Source: Stackebrandtia endophytica (lineage in GTDB: Bacteria; Actinomycetota; Actinomycetes; Mycobacteriales; Micromonosporaceae). From it: 64,000 nt of DNA. Below the pieces are notes generated by a model, which was given only the letters and a program-made list of their open reading frames with translations, did no database searches and had not been told where the DNA came from. Below, in pieces: positions 48,196 to 57,700 of this stretch. Position numbers and translations under genes: made by a program. The first letter of the stretch is position 1; each line of letters starts with the position of its first letter. The stretch spans positions 434,001 to 498,000 of the forward strand of contig NZ_VFOW01000001.1 of assembly GCF_006716355.1 (NCBI RefSeq). The letters run 5' to 3'.

Positions 48196-49833
48196 ATGAA
48201 GACCGCACTCACTCCCGACGCCCACGGGGGCGGGTGGCTGCAAGAACTCCACGCCGACGGCTCACCCGCCGCCGAACCGCGTCACGTCGGCGATCTGGCC
48301 GGGCACCTCGACGCCGCCGAGACCGCCGAGGAGACACCCCGCTGGGTCCTCGCCGAGACCCGACTGGTCTACCCGCCGCTGCTGGAACGGGGGACCCGCC
48401 TCACCCGCACCTGGGACGCCACACTCACCGAGGCGATCCTCCTGAGCACCGAGAAACAGGCCGGCCAGCCCGCCGGGCTCGCCGCCGCACACGCCCGCAT
48501 GAACGGCCTTCCGGTGCCTGAGGCCCCGACACGACACGCACCGGAACAGGACACCCTGTTCGACACCGCGCCCGCATCCGATCCGCTGGCCGAACTCGCC
48601 ACCCTGGTCGCCGTGCATCGGAATCAGCGCGAGCGGCTGCACGACGCCGGACTTGGTTATCTCATCGCCGCCGAATCGGCGGGCGGCCTGATCGCCGCCG
48701 AGATGACCCACCACGGCCTCCCCTGGCGCAGAGACATCCACGACCAACTCCTGACCAACCTCGTCGGGCCTCGCCCGGTGCGGGGAATGCGGCCCAAGAA
48801 GCTCCAGCAGTTGGCCGACGAGATCTCCGAAGCCTTCGGGCACCGCTTCAACCCGGACTCGCCGCAACAGGTCATTGACGCATTCCACCAAGCCGGACAC
48901 CCCATCGAATCCACCCGCGCCTGGGAGATCAGCGACATCGACCACCCCGCCGTCACACCGTTGCTGCGATACAAGGAACTGGCTCGCGTCCACTCGGCAC
49001 ACGGTTGGACCTGGCTGCGCGACTGGGTCAGCGACGGGCCACTCGGCACCGACCATCCCCACGCCCGGTTCCGCCCCACCTATGTCGTCGGCGGCGTCGT
49101 GACCGGACGTTGGGCCACCGACGGCGGCGGTGCCTTGCAGATCCCCAAAGCCCTGCGCCCGGCATGCCACGCCGACGACGGATGGAAACTCATCGTCGCC
49201 GACGCCGCGCAGTTGGAGCCGCGAGTTCTCGCCGCGATGTCACACGACGACGGCATGGCCTCCGCCGCGGGTGCCGACGACCTCTACGCCGCGCTCGCGC
49301 CCACCTTCGACGGCAGCCGCGACGACGCCAAGATCGCCCTGCTGTCGGCGATGTACGGCGGAACCGCCGGTAACGCGAGCGCGCTGCTGGCCGTCATGAA
49401 ACGGCGTTTCCCCCGTGCGTGGGACTACGTGCAAACCGCGGCGCACACCGGCGAGACCGGCGGACTCGTGAGCACCTGGCTGGGACGCACCTGTCCACCG
49501 CCCAGCAACAACTGGTGGAACAAACGCACCGAAAGCACCCGGGCCATCCGGGACCGGGGACGGTTCACCCGCAACTTCGTGGTCCAGGGAACCGCCGCCG
49601 AATGGGCGCTGACAATGATGGCGTACCTACGCGGTCGACTTCGTGACCTGGGTGAACTCGTGTTCTTCCAACACGACGAGATCATCATCCACTGCCCCGG
49701 GGACAACGCCGAACAGATCCGGGAGTTCATTCAGGACGCCGCCGACGCCGCCACCCGAGTGTTGTTTCAGGACACCCCGGTGCGGATTCCGTTGACCGGG
49801 AAGATCGTGGATCACTATGGCGAAGCCAAGTAA
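48196..49833 (+). CDS. family-A DNA polymerase (bifunctional 3'-5' exonuclease/polymerase type)
   Basis: This 545-residue protein lacks the 5' nuclease domain of Pol I. The polymerase motifs are present: motif A VADAAQLEPRVLAAMSHDD, motif B RDDAKIALLSAMYGGTAGNA and motif C FFQHDEIIIHCP. The fingers-region Lys is present. The N-terminal ~160 residues correspond to a degenerate 3'-5' exonuclease fold without the usual acidic DEDD set. Actinobacteria carry this short form beside full Pol I, and its role is unclear. A GTG at 48184 is an alternative start. Confidence 0.88.
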   Translation: MKTALTPDAHGGGWLQELHADGSPAAEPRHVGDLAGHLDAAETAEETPRWVLAETRLVYPPLLERGTRLTRTWDATLTEAILLSTEKQAGQPAGLAAAHARMNGLPVPEAPTRHAPEQDTLFDTAPASDPLAELATLVAVHRNQRERLHDAGLGYLIAAESAGGLIAAEMTHHGLPWRRDIHDQLLTNLVGPRPVRGMRPKKLQQLADEISEAFGHRFNPDSPQQVIDAFHQAGHPIESTRAWEISDIDHPAVTPLLRYKELARVHSAHGWTWLRDWVSDGPLGTDHPHARFRPTYVVGGVVTGRWATDGGGALQIPKALRPACHADDGWKLIVADAAQLEPRVLAAMSHDDGMASAAGADDLYAALAPTFDGSRDDAKIALLSAMYGGTAGNASALLAVMKRRFPRAWDYVQTAAHTGETGGLVSTWLGRTCPPPSNNWWNKRTESTRAIRDRGRFTRNFVVQGTAAEWALTMMAYLRGRLRDLGELVFFQHDEIIIHCPGDNAEQIREFIQDAADAATRVLFQDTPVRIPLTGKIVDHYGEAK

Positions 49834-50230
49834 GAAATATGGTGGCGAAGCCGAGAAGCAGTACGGCGGTGGGGCGCGACGCCGGTGCGTCGTTCCCAGC
49901 AGCCGTCGTGAATGTGGTTCATCGCGCGCAGTGGTCGAGGCCCTAAACGCGAGCGGTGCACTTCAGCAGCGTCGCGCTGGCAGCCGTCAGAGTATGCGCG
50001 CGACAGGACAACAGGTTTGACGCCGCCCCTCGATGGATTCGCACTCCCATGGTGCGTGCGTCGTGAGCAGATTCGCGATCGGATTCGACTGCCCGAAGCC
50101 TTCCGTCTCACGTGCTGAACGACCGAGGCGAACACGACTGACGAACTGGACGACATGAACCGATCGGCGTAGATGGTCTCCTGGGCCGTCTCCCACGGAG
50201 CCACCCGGCGCGAGTGCCGCCTCCGCCCCG
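49834..50230. other. 397-base region with no supported gene
   Basis: A 67-codon frame beginning at 49817, overlapping the polymerase end (MAKPSKKYGGEAEKQYGGG), repeats the sense of the polymerase C-terminus and may be a slipped duplication. TATGG(T/C)GGCGAAGCC-like segments recur at about 49818 and 49841. The remainder is unremarkable. Frames on the minus strand look like non-coding shadow. Confidence 0.35.
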
Positions 50231-50809
50231 TCACACGCTCGACCAACCGGCGTCGACGGCCAACACCACCTCACGCCTGGGCGGAATCCGCGGGTCGGTT
50301 GACAGCCGGGCGTAGGACTCGACATCGAACCGTTCGCCGCCGTAACACAACTTCGCCCGCTCCACTCCCTCCGAGATGAATCCCGCGCGCCGAGCCACCC
50401 CGCCGGAGGCCGGATTGTTCACCCGGTGTCCCAGCTCAAGTCGGTAGATCCCGGCCACATCGTGAACCCACGGCACCATCGCCGCCAACGAGTCGGCGGC
50501 GACCCCGCAGCCGCGAGCCGCCGAGGCCACCCAGTACGACACCCACGCACAGTCATGGGTATCCACATTGGTCACCGCAATGTTCCCCACCGGGACGTCG
50601 TCGGCAGCGGTCACCGCGAACACGAAACCGGTCTGCCGAGTCGTCTTGCCACACGCCCAATCCAGCCAACGGTTCGCCGACGCCAGATCGACGATCGGCT
50701 CACCCGCCTGCTGAGCCATGTCCAGAGCCGAGAACGCGGCCAGCACGGCCGGTGCGTCTGCCCGACGCCACGGCCGCAACACCAGAGGGGTCTGTCGATC
50801 GAAACGCAT
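50231..50809 (-). CDS. RimJ/RimL-type GNAT acetyltransferase
   Basis: This 192-residue protein starts at ATG 50809 (MRFDRQTPLVLRPWRRADAP). It has the RimJ/RimL pattern: FVFAVTAADDVPVGNIAVTN, SYWVASAARGCGVAADSLAA (acetyl-CoA loop) and HRVNNPASGGVARRAGFISEG. A TTG- or ATG-extended form from 50902 would overlap the upstream endonuclease gene. It probably acetylates a protein N-terminus or small molecule. The substrate is unknown. Confidence 0.87.
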   Translation of the reverse strand: MRFDRQTPLVLRPWRRADAPAVLAAFSALDMAQQAGEPIVDLASANRWLDWACGKTTRQTGFVFAVTAADDVPVGNIAVTNVDTHDCAWVSYWVASAARGCGVAADSLAAMVPWVHDVAGIYRLELGHRVNNPASGGVARRAGFISEGVERAKLCYGGERFDVESYARLSTDPRIPPRREVVLAVDAGWSSV

Positions 50810-50879
50810 CCCCCCACTGTCACACGCCGTGGCCGACTCAACCAGCAGATCCCGCACCCATCCGGGTAACGGTTCGGCG

Positions 50880-51692
50880 TCAAGCCGCCACGACCGGCTC
50901 ACCCGACGGAGACGACAGCAGCGCCCCCACGTTTCCGCAGCGATAGCGCCGATAGGCGTTGAGACTGAGAACCGTCTTCCCCGCGACCGCCGCCAACTCG
51001 ATCAGATACATCCAGCCGTCACCGTCGACGATGAACAACAGATCCACCTCGTCGGGATCATAGGGAACGGCCACGTCACGATCCGGCCCATGAGTACGTC
51101 GCGGTGCGATGGCGACTATGTATCCGCCACGTCGAGCGTCATGCCGTACACAGCTCTTCACCTGTACTCGTTTCGTCCCTTCCGTCGTCGACACCACAAA
51201 GTCGTAGACCACCGGCTCAACCGGCACCGATGGAGTCCACCCCCTCAATAGAAACCACGCCATCGCCAGTGATGGGGCCGCACGCCGGAGCTCACTCAAA
51301 TCCGCTGGTACCTGCAACATCGGGGCCGCCGGAACCACAGCTGAACTCGTCAGATGATCAATACACAATCCGAGTCTTCGCGCATGGGCTTTAACCGCAA
51401 TCCGTGTGTTAACCGAATTCGAAGAGAGGCCGAGCAGATCACTCAACTGATTCCAATCTGAAGCCTGGCACACCGCACTCTTGAGCATGGCGTCATTCCA
51501 GCGTCGCCGACCGGAGAAGTGTGTTGTCGACAATTCCAATTCCGCCGCACGACGTTGTACCGACCGCTTGGACCCACGAGAGCTAGGGTTCAAATTCATT
51601 TGGCGCAATACGGCAGTCCATGAACGACTGTCGGCGACAGCAGCCGTCAGATCAGAGTCGCTCCATCGAACCCGTGAACGTGATGAAACCAT
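50880..51692 (-). CDS. PD-(D/E)XK endonuclease-like protein (group I intron-associated type) beside tRNA-Pro
   Basis: The protein has 270 residues from ATG 51692. The N-terminal ~110 residues carry two homeodomain-like or HTH repeats (RWSDSDLTAAVADSRSW and RRWNDAMLKSAVCQASDW). The C-terminal ~140 residues match a PD-(D/E)XK nuclease fold, with Asp in PVVYDFVVSTTEGTKRVQVKS and the core Q-x-K (QVKS). Composition is clearly AT-richer than flanking genes, especially at 51300-51690. An earlier ATG at 51767 lies inside the tRNA terminator and is unlikely. No intron or intein was seen. It may be a homing or defence nuclease. Confidence 0.72.
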   Translation of the reverse strand: MVSSRSRVRWSDSDLTAAVADSRSWTAVLRQMNLNPSSRGSKRSVQRRAAELELSTTHFSGRRRWNDAMLKSAVCQASDWNQLSDLLGLSSNSVNTRIAVKAHARRLGLCIDHLTSSAVVPAAPMLQVPADLSELRRAAPSLAMAWFLLRGWTPSVPVEPVVYDFVVSTTEGTKRVQVKSCVRHDARRGGYIVAIAPRRTHGPDRDVAVPYDPDEVDLLFIVDGDGWMYLIELAAVAGKTVLSLNAYRRYRCGNVGALLSSPSGEPVVAA

Positions 51693-51747
51693 GTCATCAC
51701 GATAAGCAATCGGTATGACATCCTCAGCTATGAGACTGCAGGAAACC

Positions 51748-51784
51748 AAAAACGGACATTCCAACATTGTTGGAATGTCCGTTT
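51748..51784 (-). terminator. terminator downstream of tRNA-Pro
   Basis: On the minus strand a 15-17 bp perfect stem (AAACGGACATTCCAA at 51750-51764 with its complement at 51770-51784) is followed by TTTTTGG. It ends transcription of the tRNA gene and separates it from the endonuclease gene. Confidence 0.88.
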
Positions 51785-51788
51785 AATG

Positions 51789-51863
51789 TCGGGTTGGCGG
51801 GATTTGAACCCACGACCTCCACACCCCCAGTGTGGCGCCCTAACCAAACTAGGCCACAACCCG
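51789..51863 (-). tRNA. tRNA-Pro (anticodon GGG)
   Basis: On the minus strand the acceptor arms CGGGTTG and CAACCCG pair. The anticodon stem CCACA/TGTGG holds the loop CTGGGGG, giving anticodon GGG. The T arm is GTGGGTTCAAATCCCGC and the discriminator is A. No CCA is encoded, as is usual in actinobacteria. The length is 75 bases. Confidence 0.95.
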
Positions 51864-51941
51864 AGTTTCACCATGGCTTGATGCCTGGCGACCTCCATAC
51901 TGTAGCGCAGCCGGAAAAGCCCGCCTCACACAGGCCCCACG

Positions 51942-53312
51942 CTAGTGGCGGCCCGGCTTTCCGCGCTTCTCGCGCGCCTTCACCGTGATCGAGATCGGCG
52001 ATCCGGTGAACCCGAAGTCCTCCCGCAGGCGCCGTTCGATGAACCGGATGTACTGCGGATCCAGCTGTCCGGAGGTGAACAGAACGAACTTCGGCGGCCG
52101 GATCCCGGCCTGGGTCATGAACAACACCTTGGGCGCCTTGCCACCGCGGATCGGGTGGGGTCGGGCCTGAATGAGTCCGGAGATCCACTGGTTGAGTTCG
52201 CCGGTGGGGATGCGCTGTTCCCAGCCGGCCAGCGCGGTGCGCAGTGCCGGAGCGAGTTTGGCGACGGCTCGGCCGGTGAGCGCGGAGACGTTGACGCGGG
52301 GCGCCCAGGTGATGCGGCGCAGTTCGCGTTCGATTTCGCGGGTCAGGTAGTGGCGACGGTCGTCGTCGACGAGGTCCCACTTGTTGAACGCGATCACCAG
52401 CGCCCGGCCCGCTTCGACCACTTGCGACAGTACTCGTTGGTCTTGTTCGCTGATGGGTTCGGCGGCGTCGAGCAGGACGACGGCGACCTCGGCGGCCTCG
52501 ACGGCGGCCTGGGTGCGCAGTGAGGCGTAGAACTCGGTACCGGAGGCCTGCTTCACGCGTTTACGCAGTCCAGCGGTGTCGACGAAGCGCCAGTCCTCGT
52601 CGTCGAGTTCGATCAGACTGTCGACGGGGTCGACGGTGGTTCCGGCGACCGAGTCGACGACGACACGGTCTTCGCCGGCCAGTCGGTTGAGAAGGCTGGA
52701 CTTGCCGACGTTGGGCCGCCCCACCAACGCGACTCGGCGTGGTCCGGATTCGATGTCACCGTCGGCGGAGGGCAGCTCGGGTAGCCGGTCCTGGATGATG
52801 TCGAGCAGGTCGCCGGAGCCGCGGCCGTGAAGCGCCGAGACCGGGTACGGCTCGCCCAGGCCCAGTGACCACAGGACGGCGGCGTCGGATTCGGCGCGGG
52901 TGTCGTCGACCTTGTTGGCCACCAGGATGACGGGTTTCCTGGTGCGGTGCAGGATCCTGACGGCCGCCTCGTCGGCGTCGGTGGCTCCGACTTGGGCGTC
53001 GATCACCAGGATGATGACGTCGGCCGTGGAGATGGCGACCTCGGCCTGCGCCGCGATGGCGGCGGCGCGTCCTTCGGCGTCGGGTTCCCATCCTCCGGTG
53101 TCGACGACGGTGAAGCGGCGGCCGTTCCAGATGGCGTCGTAGGCGATTCGGTCCCGGGTGACCCCGGGGGTGTCCTCGACGACGGCTTGGCGACGACCGA
53201 TGAGCCGGTTCACAAGGGTCGACTTGCCGACGTTGGGCCGCCCGACCACCGCGACGACGGGCGCCGCCGTCGTCGTGGTGTCGTCGGCGGTCATGGTCAA
53301 GTCGTCGGTCAT
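51942..53312 (-). CDS. der: ribosome biogenesis GTPase Der (EngA)
   Basis: This 456-residue protein has two tandem GTPase domains, each with GRPNVGKS (first at residues 24-31, second near 201), DTPGVTRD or [18 protein letters not shown] or DTAGLRKR, and NKVD or NKWD. The C-terminal KH-like domain ends in [10 protein letters not shown]. Der is needed for 50S ribosome subunit assembly. Its start overlaps the cmk stop (ATGA at 53309-53312), so the two are translationally coupled, as in mycobacteria. Confidence 0.97.
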   Translation of the reverse strand: MTDDLTMTADDTTTTAAPVVAVVGRPNVGKSTLVNRLIGRRQAVVEDTPGVTRDRIAYDAIWNGRRFTVVDTGGWEPDAEGRAAAIAAQAEVAISTADVIILVIDAQVGATDADEAAVRILHRTRKPVILVANKVDDTRAESDAAVLWSLGLGEPYPVSALHGRGSGDLLDIIQDRLPELPSADGDIESGPRRVALVGRPNVGKSSLLNRLAGEDRVVVDSVAGTTVDPVDSLIELDDEDWRFVDTAGLRKRVKQASGTEFYASLRTQAAVEAAEVAVVLLDAAEPISEQDQRVLSQVVEAGRALVIAFNKWDLVDDDRRHYLTREIERELRRITWAPRVNVSALTGRAVAKLAPALRTALAGWEQRIPTGELNQWISGLIQARPHPIRGGKAPKVLFMTQAGIRPPKFVLFTSGQLDPQYIRFIERRLREDFGFTGSPISITVKAREKRGKPGRH

Positions 53313-53986
53313 GCGGTTCCCCCGTGGGCGATGAGTTCGTGAAGTGCGGTCAGTACTTGGTCGAGGTCGAGGTGAGTGGTGTCGACCACGACGGCTCCCG
53401 GCGCGGCGTCGTGAGGCCGGGTGGTCTTGGCGTCGGCGGTGTCGCGTCGCTTGATGTCGGCGGCGGTGGCGGCGAGGTCGGAGCCGTCCTGGCTGCTGCG
53501 CCGACGTGCCCGTTCGGCGGGGTCGGCGGTCAGGTAGATCTTGAGGTCGGCGTCGGGTGCGACGACTTCTCCGATGTCGCGGCCTTCGACCACGATGCCG
53601 TGCTCGGCGGCGGCGATGATCTCGCGTTGCGCGGTGATGAGGTATTTGCGCACCTCGGGGACGGCGGAGACGGCGGAGACCTGGCCGGTGACCTCGGGAC
53701 CGCGGATGTCGGCGTCGACGAGGACGTCATCGATGCGGGTGTAGCGGTCGGCGGGGTTGGTACCGAACTCGAAGCGGGTGCCTTCGATGACTTTCATGAT
53801 GGTGGCGGTGTCGCTGAGACTGACGCCTGATCGCATGACGGCGAGGGTCACCGCGCGGTACATGGCACCGGTGTCCAGGCAGGCGGCACCTAGTTCGGTC
53901 GCGAGCCGGCGGGAGACGCTGGACTTGCCGGAGCCCGACGGTCCGTCGATGGCGATGACCCCGTCGAACTGGGTGGTGGTAGGCAC
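53309..53986 (-). CDS. cmk: cytidylate kinase
   Basis: This 225-residue CMP/dCMP kinase has the P-loop [17 protein letters not shown] (residues ~13-29), [13 protein letters not shown] and [25 protein letters not shown]. The AAAD-type lid is [13 protein letters not shown]. It supplies CDP/dCDP for nucleic acid synthesis. It is encoded directly ahead of der with a 4-base overlap. The usual neighbours rluB/scpB are displaced to the other side of the ABC transporter operon. Confidence 0.96.
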   Translation of the reverse strand: MPTTTQFDGVIAIDGPSGSGKSSVSRRLATELGAACLDTGAMYRAVTLAVMRSGVSLSDTATIMKVIEGTRFEFGTNPADRYTRIDDVLVDADIRGPEVTGQVSAVSAVPEVRKYLITAQREIIAAAEHGIVVEGRDIGEVVAPDADLKIYLTADPAERARRRSSQDGSDLAATAADIKRRDTADAKTTRPHDAAPGAVVVDTTHLDLDQVLTALHELIAHGGTA

Positions 53987-54126
53987 GCTGGACTCCTGTC
54001 GATGCTATGTCGTTGCCGGTTCAATGATGCCTGGTGCGTCAGCGGATCACCGGGCGCGGGTGGGTGCGCCTGCACACGGCCACGCGAGTGGGAGTCGGCG
54101 GTCTGTCCTATGGGGTGACGGGGGCT

Positions 54127-54927
54127 CTATCGGTTTCGGCGTTTGGTTCCGGTGGCGGCGACGACGCGGCTCACCAGTCGCGGTGCCAGGCGTGCGGTGG
54201 TGGTCATTGCCCGCAGCAGTGGCGGGAAGACGACTTCGCGTCGTTCGCAGGCGACGGCGCGGACGAGGCGGGTGGCGACCTGTTGGCAGGTGAGCCGGGG
54301 CATCAGGCGCGAGATCTTGGGGATGTTCTGCGACGAGCCGGGGTTGTTGGTGAAGTACTCGGAGGCGACTTCGCCGGGGATGACCTCGGTGACGCCGACT
54401 CCGGTACCGGCCAGGTCGACGCGTAGTCCTTCGGTGAGGCCCCGCAGTCCCCAGCGGCTGGCGGCGTATCCGGCGCTGGCGGGCCACACCACGCGTGACA
54501 CCGGTGAGTTGACGTTGACGATGTGTCCGCTACCTCGTTTGATCATGGCGGGGGCGACCGCGGTGGTGAGGTATCCGGCGGCCAGATAAGGGACGGCGGC
54601 CATGGCGTGGAATTCGGCGGGGCTGGTGTCGTCGATGTAGGTGAAGCGCCCGGCTCCGGCGTTGTTGACCAGGATGTCGGGTGTGCCGTGTTCGTCGGTT
54701 ATCTCGGTGATGAGTTCGGTCACGGCTTCGGGGGTGGCGACGTCGGCGGGATGGATGTGGGCGATTCCACCGCGGCGGGTTATCTCACCGGCCAGGCTGG
54801 TGAGTTTGTCGGCACTTCGGGCCACGAGCAGGACGTTTGCTCCGTAGTGAGCGAATTCGGCGGCGGTGGCGGCGCCGATACCCATGGAGGCGCCGGTGAT
54901 GAGGACGGTGCTGCCGGTGATTCGCAT
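54127..54927 (-). CDS. short-chain dehydrogenase/reductase with Arg in place of the catalytic Lys
   Basis: The protein has 266 residues. The cofactor loop is TGASMGIGAAT (residues 11-21), with NNAGAG near 88-93. Catalytic Ser141 or Ser144 lies in NSPVSRVVWP and Tyr154 in YAASRW. The canonical YxxxK Lys is Arg158, an unusual change that may weaken activity or alter the proton relay. Arg37 in VARSAD suggests NADP preference. Mycobacteria carry an SDR (Rv1714) near der and cmk, so the location is not random. The substrate is unknown. Confidence 0.85.
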   Translation of the reverse strand: MRITGSTVLITGASMGIGAATAAEFAHYGANVLLVARSADKLTSLAGEITRRGGIAHIHPADVATPEAVTELITEITDEHGTPDILVNNAGAGRFTYIDDTSPAEFHAMAAVPYLAAGYLTTAVAPAMIKRGSGHIVNVNSPVSRVVWPASAGYAASRWGLRGLTEGLRVDLAGTGVGVTEVIPGEVASEYFTNNPGSSQNIPKISRLMPRLTCQQVATRLVRAVACERREVVFPPLLRAMTTTARLAPRLVSRVVAATGTKRRNR

Positions 54928-55585
54928 GTCGTCTCCGTTCGGTGGTGTCGTCGACGATACTGCGCGCGATGTGGGTGTCGCCGCTGCCTCACCGCGGGTG
55001 TCGGTCTGGGTGGTTTCACCGGGTTCGCGGTGATTGTCAGTGACGTTTCGACCGGGGGTGGCGACGCTGCGTTACTTGTGTCGGCCAGCGGAATAGCGAA
55101 TTGTAATGATGTCCTATTGTCTACCGTAGGACACCGCACCAGCTTGTGACCTGCGTAGATGAGCTACGGTGTCCATACGTGAAGTGATTGTCGGCGCCCC
55201 TTTGTGTGCCCGAGTACTTGCCGGTAGTCACCAGCCCCTGTCCCCGACCTTCCGTAGGAAACGTGAGTCAGTCTCTGATCGTCGTAGTGCGTTCACTGAC
55301 TGCCGCGTGCCCAAACGACGAGTCGAGTGTCGGTTGCTTCGCTGGGCGGCTTCCCTTCATCGGCGTCGGTCCACACCGCGCCCCGGTCATTTCGGTCGCG
55401 ACCCGCATACCTCCTTGCCCTTAGCGCACGGCCCGCCCACGCCGGGTGCGGACGTTGAGGTACCGGTTTGCCCTGTAACCGCCAGTGGAGGAGTCCTTCG
55501 GCAAATTATCCGTTTCACACCGGCCTGACGCGAATATTCGATTCGCCCGGTCGGCCGGAGAAGTTTCGGTCCCGTGTGAGGGGCC
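54928..55585. other. 658-base intergenic region upstream of ABC transporter operon
   Basis: No convincing gene was seen. The left part holds the SDR promoter. An inverted repeat TGTCCTA (55110-55116)/TAGGACA (55127-55133), with a related CCGTAGGAA at about 55252, may be an operator. From 55300 to 55580 the sequence is an unusually long leader for the transporter operon with several short stems. I looked for a c-di-AMP (ydaO) aptamer and could not match it. Confidence 0.4.
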
Positions 55586-56716
55586 ATGACGGAAGTAGAG
55601 AAAGTGTCAAACAACCCTGATGTAGCCGATGGCGATGGCCAACCGGCGATCACGGTGGAATCGGTGTACAAGATCTTCGGACGCCGTGCGGCTCGTGCCG
55701 TCGAGGCGTTGTCGGATGGTCAGCACCGCGACACCATTAAGAATTTGGATGTCACCGCGGCTGTCATCGACGCCGACTTCGAGGTGCGTCCCGGCGAGAT
55801 CTTCGTGGTCATGGGCCTGTCGGGTTCGGGAAAGTCCACGCTGATCCGCATGTTGAACGGCCTGCTGGAGCCGACCTCCGGGTCGGTGTCGGTGGATGGC
55901 GTGGTGTTGAACAACCTGCCCGCCAAGCAGCTGCGGCAGCTACGACGCGACAAGATCAGCATGGTGTTCCAGCACTTCGCGTTGCTGCCGCACCGGACGG
56001 TCTTCGACAACGTCGCGTTCGGCCTCGAAGTGGCCGGCCATCCGGCGGCCTTTCGCGCGGAGAAGGCGACCGAGGCCATCGAGATGGTGGGGCTGACCGG
56101 CTGGGAGGACAAGCTGCCGTCGCAGTTGTCCGGTGGCATGCGGCAGCGAGTCGGTCTGGCTCGCGCGTTGGCCGCCGGCACCGACATCATGCTGATGGAT
56201 GAGGCGTTCTCGGCGCTGGACCCGTTGATTCGGCGGGAGATCCAGGATCAGTTGCTGGTGTTGCAGAAGCAGCTGCAGAAGACCATCGTGTTCATCACTC
56301 ACGATCTCAACGAGGCGATGCGGCTGGGTGACCGGATCGCCGTCATGCGGGATGGTCGGATCGTGCAGATCGGTACGGCCGAGGAGATCCTGACGCAACC
56401 GGCCAACGACTACGTGGCCGAGTTCATCGCCGATGTGGACCGCACGCGGGTGTTGACGGCGGCGTCGGTGATGGATCCGCCGCCGACCGGTTCGGTCGAC
56501 AAGTCGGGGGTCGTCGTCGGCGAGGACACCCCGGTGGCGGATCTGTTCGGTCCGGTTTCGGAGTCGAACCTGCCGTTGCAGGTGACCAACGCCGATGGCC
56601 GACTGGTGGGTGTGATCCCCCGGTTGACGCTGTTGAACGCGTTGAGCCAGGTCAACGGCGAGGTCAGTTCCGATGATGACGCTTCCAGCAACGAAGGTGA
56701 GGTGGCGACGGCATGA
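55586..56716 (+). CDS. proV: glycine betaine/proline-type ABC transporter ATP-binding protein
   Basis: This 376-residue ATPase has Walker A GLSGSGKST (~88-96), signature LSGGMRQRVGLARALA, Walker B DIMLMDEAFSALDP and the switch His in ITHDLNEAM. The opening ITVESVYKIFGRRAARAVEA with its short insert (SDGQHRDTIKN) is typical of ProV/OpuAA. The C-terminus has one CBS-like module (KSGVVVGEDTPVADLF, GRLVGVIPRLTLL) and an acidic tail. It drives uptake of an osmoprotectant. Its stop overlaps the permease start (ATGA). Confidence 0.95.
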   Translation: MTEVEKVSNNPDVADGDGQPAITVESVYKIFGRRAARAVEALSDGQHRDTIKNLDVTAAVIDADFEVRPGEIFVVMGLSGSGKSTLIRMLNGLLEPTSGSVSVDGVVLNNLPAKQLRQLRRDKISMVFQHFALLPHRTVFDNVAFGLEVAGHPAAFRAEKATEAIEMVGLTGWEDKLPSQLSGGMRQRVGLARALAAGTDIMLMDEAFSALDPLIRREIQDQLLVLQKQLQKTIVFITHDLNEAMRLGDRIAVMRDGRIVQIGTAEEILTQPANDYVAEFIADVDRTRVLTAASVMDPPPTGSVDKSGVVVGEDTPVADLFGPVSESNLPLQVTNADGRLVGVIPRLTLLNALSQVNGEVSSDDDASSNEGEVATA

Positions 56717-57636
56717 GTCGTTCTGATGGAGTCCTGGCATCGGTGTCGGACTGGTTCGACGACGTCCTGTGGGACAACCTGCCCGCGATGCCACTGGGTA
56801 CGTGGTTCGCCGACATCGTCAACTGGTGCAAGGTCGAACTCCGCAGCCTGTTCCGCAGCCTGTCCGACGGCATCGAGTCCCTTGTCGACGGATTGACCGA
56901 CGTTCTGACGTTCCTGCCGTCGGTCGTGATGGTCCTGCTGTTCGCGGGACTGGCGTTGTGGCTCAAGGGATGGAAGTTCGGTCTGACGACCCTGCTGACC
57001 TTCCTCATCGTGGCCTGGACGCCCTTCTGGGAGCAGAGCATGATGACGTTGGCCCTGGTGCTGGTGGCCAGCGCCCTGGCCTTGTTGTTGGCCATCCCCA
57101 TCGGTGTGTTGGCTTCGGAGAACCCGTGGGTCTCCAAGGTCACCAAGCCCGTCTTGGACCTCATGCAGACGATGCCGGCCTTCGTCTACCTGATTCCGGC
57201 GATCTCGTTCTTCAGCGTCGGGGTCGTCCCGGGTGTCGTGGCGACCGTGGTGTTCTGCATGCCGCCCGGTGTTCGGTTGACCGAACTGGGTCTGCGTCAG
57301 GTCGACAAGGAGGTCGTCGAGGCCGGCGAGTCCTTCGGTGCGTCGCCCGCGACGATCCTCGGGCGCATCAAGTTGCCGCTGGCGCTTCCCACGATCATGG
57401 CCGGCGTCAACCAGGTCATCATGTTGGCCCTGTCGATGGTGGTCATCGCCGGAATGGTCGGTGGTGACGGTCTGGGCAAGGTCATCATGAGCGCCCTCAA
57501 CAACGTCGACCTGGCCACGGGCTTCAACGCCGGCCTGGCGGTCGTGATCATCGCGATCTTCCTGGACCGGATCTCTCACGCCATCGGATCGCGGACCAGG
57601 GTCGCCCGTGCCCAGAACGCGATGGCCAGGGACTGA
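56713..57636 (+). CDS. proW: glycine betaine/proline-type ABC transporter permease
   Basis: This 307-residue integral membrane protein has a cytosolic N-terminus of about 70 residues rich in Trp and Leu, then roughly six helices. The ABC-permease EAA loop is EAGESFGASPATILGRIKLP near residues 205-224. PVLDLMQTMPAFVYLIPAIS is typical of ProW/OpuAB. It forms the channel with the ATPase encoded immediately upstream and the binding protein encoded 64 bases downstream. Confidence 0.95.
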   Translation: MSRSDGVLASVSDWFDDVLWDNLPAMPLGTWFADIVNWCKVELRSLFRSLSDGIESLVDGLTDVLTFLPSVVMVLLFAGLALWLKGWKFGLTTLLTFLIVAWTPFWEQSMMTLALVLVASALALLLAIPIGVLASENPWVSKVTKPVLDLMQTMPAFVYLIPAISFFSVGVVPGVVATVVFCMPPGVRLTELGLRQVDKEVVEAGESFGASPATILGRIKLPLALPTIMAGVNQVIMLALSMVVIAGMVGGDGLGKVIMSALNNVDLATGFNAGLAVVIIAIFLDRISHAIGSRTRVARAQNAMARD

Positions 57637-57700
57637 CAACCCCTACCCCTTATTCAAAGTCCATTACAGACAGTTCAACCAGATCGGAAGGACAGCGAGT

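Noticed and set aside
49815-50246. A 143-codon minus-strand frame between the polymerase and GNAT genes
   Set aside because: It has Arg/Ser-rich translation, overlaps the ends of real genes on both sides and has no start signal.
54928-55585. A c-di-AMP (ydaO) or other riboswitch before the betaine transporter operon
   Set aside because: I compared the leader with the conserved ydaO core and could not match it. A covariance-model search would decide.
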